Assembly: GCA_002692605.1 (NCBI GenBank)
Contig: NZLE01000027.1
Location: forward strand, 3,307-11,038
Direction of reading: 5' to 3'
Source: Opitutia bacterium
GTDB taxonomy: Bacteria > Verrucomicrobiota > Verrucomicrobiia > Opitutales > Seribacteraceae
DNA: 7,732 bases
Shown here piece after piece: positions 5,780 through 7,732 of this stretch. Each line of letters starts with the position of its first letter. Positions within the stretch are counted from its first letter, which is position 1. Under the pieces are notes generated by a model, which searched no databases, had not been told where the DNA came from, and saw nothing but the letters and a program-made list of their open reading frames with translations. Made by a program: the position numbers and the translations under genes.

Positions 5780-6904
5780 TCAGGTGTTGAGAGCCGACTG
5801 GTCGAGCCAGGTAATGAGAATGACGTAGAATACCAAGTTGGCCAAAGAAAGTGGCAATAGCTTTGTCCAACCCAAACTCATTACCTGATCGTATCGAAAG
5901 CGTGGAAGAGTCCAACGAATCCATATGAAGAAAAAGATGAGGAAGACAGTTTTTGCGAGAAACCATCCCGTTCCCAGCAAGGTCCCAATCCAACTGGTGG
6001 GCCAAGGATCGTTGATCCATGGAAGAAAATGCCAACCGCCCAAGAAAATAAGAGTGAAGATGGCAGAACCAATGACAATATGGGCATATTCCGCGACGAA
6101 GAAAATCCCGAACTTGAAGCTGCCGTATTCGGTATGAAACCCGCCCACGAGATCGGTCTCGGATTCGGGCATATCAAAGGGAAGACGGTTGGTCTCAGCA
6201 AACAAAGCGATCAGGAAAATGAGAGCGGAGAGAGGTTGCACCAAAACCAACCAAGCGGATGAGTCCTGAGCATTGGCGATTTGAACGAGACTCAGGGAAG
6301 AAACCATTGAACCGGGCTCGCTTGTCCACAAAAAGACGGGCAACAAGGAAAGACCCATTGCCAGTTCATAGGAAATCATCTGAGCGGAAGAACGAATTCC
6401 CCCAAGAAATGGATATTTGCTGTTTGAAGACCAACCGGCCAAGACGATTCCATAGACACCGAGTGAAGAAACCGCGAAAATGAAGAGAACCCCAACATCC
6501 AAATTAGCGAGGATCAATGGGATTTTGTTTCCCGTTGAATCGACGAATTCTCCGAAGGGCAAAACCGTCATGGTCGTAAGAGCGGGAACGAGGGCGACCA
6601 AAGGTGCGAGGTAATAGTAAATTTTATTTACGTGCCCAGGTACGATTTCCTCCTTGAACAGGAACTTCAATCCGTCCGCCAATGGCTGAAACATACCCAA
6701 CCCTCTGAGAAGTGGACCGATCAACGGAACGTAACCCACCAAAGGAAGAACCGTGCGATTGGGCCCTACCCTGCCCTGCATCCATGCGCTGACTTTTCGT
6801 TCGGCCAAAACCGAATACCCTGCCATGGACATAACCACGCTCACCATTAGAAAGGCGAAAAGGCATTTCAGAAGCAACACCTGCAGCAATTCCAAATCCA
6901 TCAT
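5780..6904 (-). CDS. nuoH: NADH-quinone oxidoreductase subunit H
   Basis: NuoH is the membrane subunit (ND1 homologue) that with NuoB and NuoD forms the quinone-binding cavity and starts the proton path. From ATG at 6904 it is 374 residues, longer than E. coli's 325, with about eight or nine helices. Signatures are AERKVSAWMQGRVGPNR (34-50), GWSSNSKYPFLGG with SSAQMISYE (157-180), and AETNRLPFDMPESE (236-249), the acidic loop near the quinone site, followed by YGSFKF and AEYAH. The extra length lies mainly between the second and third of these, around 191-224, and after the third. The start is ATGATG, and its first ATG shares ATGA with the nuoG stop; either Met could be used. The frame stays open 26 codons upstream to 6982, but that stretch lies inside nuoG, is Arg/Cys rich and unlike the family. 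There is no clear Shine-Dalgarno sequence, consistent with coupling to nuoG. Confidence 0.97.
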   Translation of the reverse strand: MMDLELLQVLLLKCLFAFLMVSVVMSMAGYSVLAERKVSAWMQGRVGPNRTVLPLVGYVPLIGPLLRGLGMFQPLADGLKFLFKEEIVPGHVNKIYYYLAPLVALVPALTTMTVLPFGEFVDSTGNKIPLILANLDVGVLFIFAVSSLGVYGIVLAGWSSNSKYPFLGGIRSSAQMISYELAMGLSLLPVFLWTSEPGSMVSSLSLVQIANAQDSSAWLVLVQPLSALIFLIALFAETNRLPFDMPESETDLVGGFHTEYGSFKFGIFFVAEYAHIVIGSAIFTLIFLGGWHFLPWINDPWPTSWIGTLLGTGWFLAKTVFLIFFFIWIRWTLPRFRYDQVMSLGWTKLLPLSLANLVFYVILITWLDQSALNT

Positions 6905-7732
6905 GAACCGGCAGATTCGGCAATGCGAACGGGAGGGTCGTAATGAAGCGCCTTTTTCTCGACAAAAGGAAGGTTTTCCCATTTGGAACCGTCAATGAGA
7001 ACGGGATTCTTTTGCAAGTCCGAGAAACCGATTCCCTTAAAGACGGAGTTGGTTTTTTTGGACATTTCCTTCCAAATTTCTTTTAGATCCGAAGAAAAAC
7101 GTTTTCCCATGTCCAACTCTTCGAGGATTTTGCAAAAAATGAGAGCATCCGGTAGCAACCCTGCCGGACCAGGCACCGCTTGTTCGAACGATTGGGCAAA
7201 AAAACCACGGTTGATGAAAGACCCCGATTTTTCGAACGAAGTGAGGGTAGGCATAACCAAGTGGGCAAGTTGACTCGTGGAATTGCGGTGAGTGCCCATA
7301 TAAATCACCTTAACGCCTTGGAGCGACTCCTCTTCCACCTGGCCATCGAGGAGGTCTTCATGAACAACGAGCAGACAATCGAACTGTTTCTTGATGAGAG
7401 CTCGATTGAGGTCTGACAAATTATTCTTCGGATATGTTTTGGAAAAACCAGTGGCAAGAGCCCCGCGCAAATTGGGAGTCCGGTCGGCGGAGAGCAGAAT
7501 TCCATCATCTTCTCCAAAATGTCCCCTGATGAATTTCTTCGCTTTGGTCTTTTGGCAAAGAAGATTGAGGAGGTGAAGTTCCTCAACGGTCGAGCGGGCT
7601 GAACCGACTACGCCCAATTTCGATCCGTTCACAAGTCCAATGACTTCCGAGATCGCTTCATCCAATTTCACGGGATGACCTTTCGAAGTGTATTGCAACA
7701 AGCGATCTTTCGATTTGACGCTCTTGTAAAGG
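6901..7732 (-). CDS. nuoG: NADH-quinone oxidoreductase subunit G, C-terminal part (cut by right window edge)
   Basis: NuoG is the large iron-sulfur subunit of the complex I peripheral arm, with N-terminal 2Fe-2S and 4Fe-4S domains and a C-terminal domain related to molybdopterin oxidoreductases that usually binds no cofactor. Only the last 276 codons are here; the frame is open to the right edge (LYKSVKSKDR precedes the TTG at 7701, which is not a start), so the cluster-binding part lies outside. The fragment is soluble. It has a Rossmann-like piece with GVVGSARSTVEE, then LLVVHEDLLDG, and the block LAHLVMPTLTSFEKSGSFIN followed by PGPAGLLPDALIFCKILEEL, which matches the part of this family where a protein loses its partner lysate of acidic/neutral residues to a V-x-P ... 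E-x-x-G-x-F/Y-x-N pattern. Placement before nuoH supports it. The assignment is family-level for the domain and rests partly on context. Confidence 0.9.
   Translation of the reverse strand, partial: LYKSVKSKDRLLQYTSKGHPVKLDEAISEVIGLVNGSKLGVVGSARSTVEELHLLNLLCQKTKAKKFIRGHFGEDDGILLSADRTPNLRGALATGFSKTYPKNNLSDLNRALIKKQFDCLLVVHEDLLDGQVEEESLQGVKVIYMGTHRNSTSQLAHLVMPTLTSFEKSGSFINRGFFAQSFEQAVPGPAGLLPDALIFCKILEELDMGKRFSSDLKEIWKEMSKKTNSVFKGIGFSDLQKNPVLIDGSKWENLPFVEKKALHYDPPVRIAESAGS

Noticed and set aside
6905..6982. A 26-residue N-terminal extension of nuoH.
   Set aside because: It lies entirely inside nuoG, is Arg/Cys rich and unlike NuoH. The ATGATG at 6904 places the first helix as in the family and gives the usual ATGA overlap.
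7699..7701. TTG at 7701 as the start of a separate short gene.
   Set aside because: The frame is open through it to the right edge and the sequence is the C-terminal domain of NuoG; it is an internal leucine.

Overview
The window is one stretch of a leftward-transcribed (minus strand) operon for the proton-pumping NADH:quinone oxidoreductase, respiratory complex I (type I NDH-1). Read in the direction of transcription, from the right edge to the left, it holds the C-terminal end of nuoG, then complete nuoH, nuoI, nuoJ, nuoK, nuoL and nuoM, and the N-terminal part of nuoN, which runs off the left edge. This is the canonical bacterial G-H-I-J-K-L-M-N order. Both edge genes are open reading frames cut by the window; neither is broken within it.

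Layout: nuoG (7732-6901) shares ATGA with nuoH (6904-5780). nuoI (5773-5228) follows after 6 bases. Then comes the only real gap, 93 bases (5227-5135), with two weak hairpins. nuoJ (GTG start at 5134, to 4577), nuoK (4572-4264), nuoL (4260-2422), nuoM (2409-784) and nuoN (from 782) follow with gaps of 4, 3, 12 and 1 bases. No gene was found on the plus strand; its open frames are antisense shadows of hydrophobic genes. I see no mobile element, tRNA, rRNA, CRISPR array or repeat family. No stretch over 300 bases lacks a gene.

How the parts work together: NuoG (peripheral arm) and NuoI (two 4Fe-4S clusters) carry electrons towards the quinone site formed partly by NuoH. NuoJ and NuoK link that site to the antiporter-like subunits NuoN, NuoM and NuoL, which form the membrane proton channels.

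Organism: a bacterium with a full nuo operon and middling to slightly AT-leaning base composition. From memory, the long NuoH (374 aa), the NuoI sequence style and the unusual NuoM resemble Verrucomicrobiota (Opitutae-like), but this is an impression and not a database result.

I did not find an undescribed system. The most notable point is that NuoM, although intact, lacks several residues that are near-invariant in the family. These include the mid-membrane lysine of the proton channel, which is Leu230 here. NuoL, and NuoN as far as visible, keep theirs.
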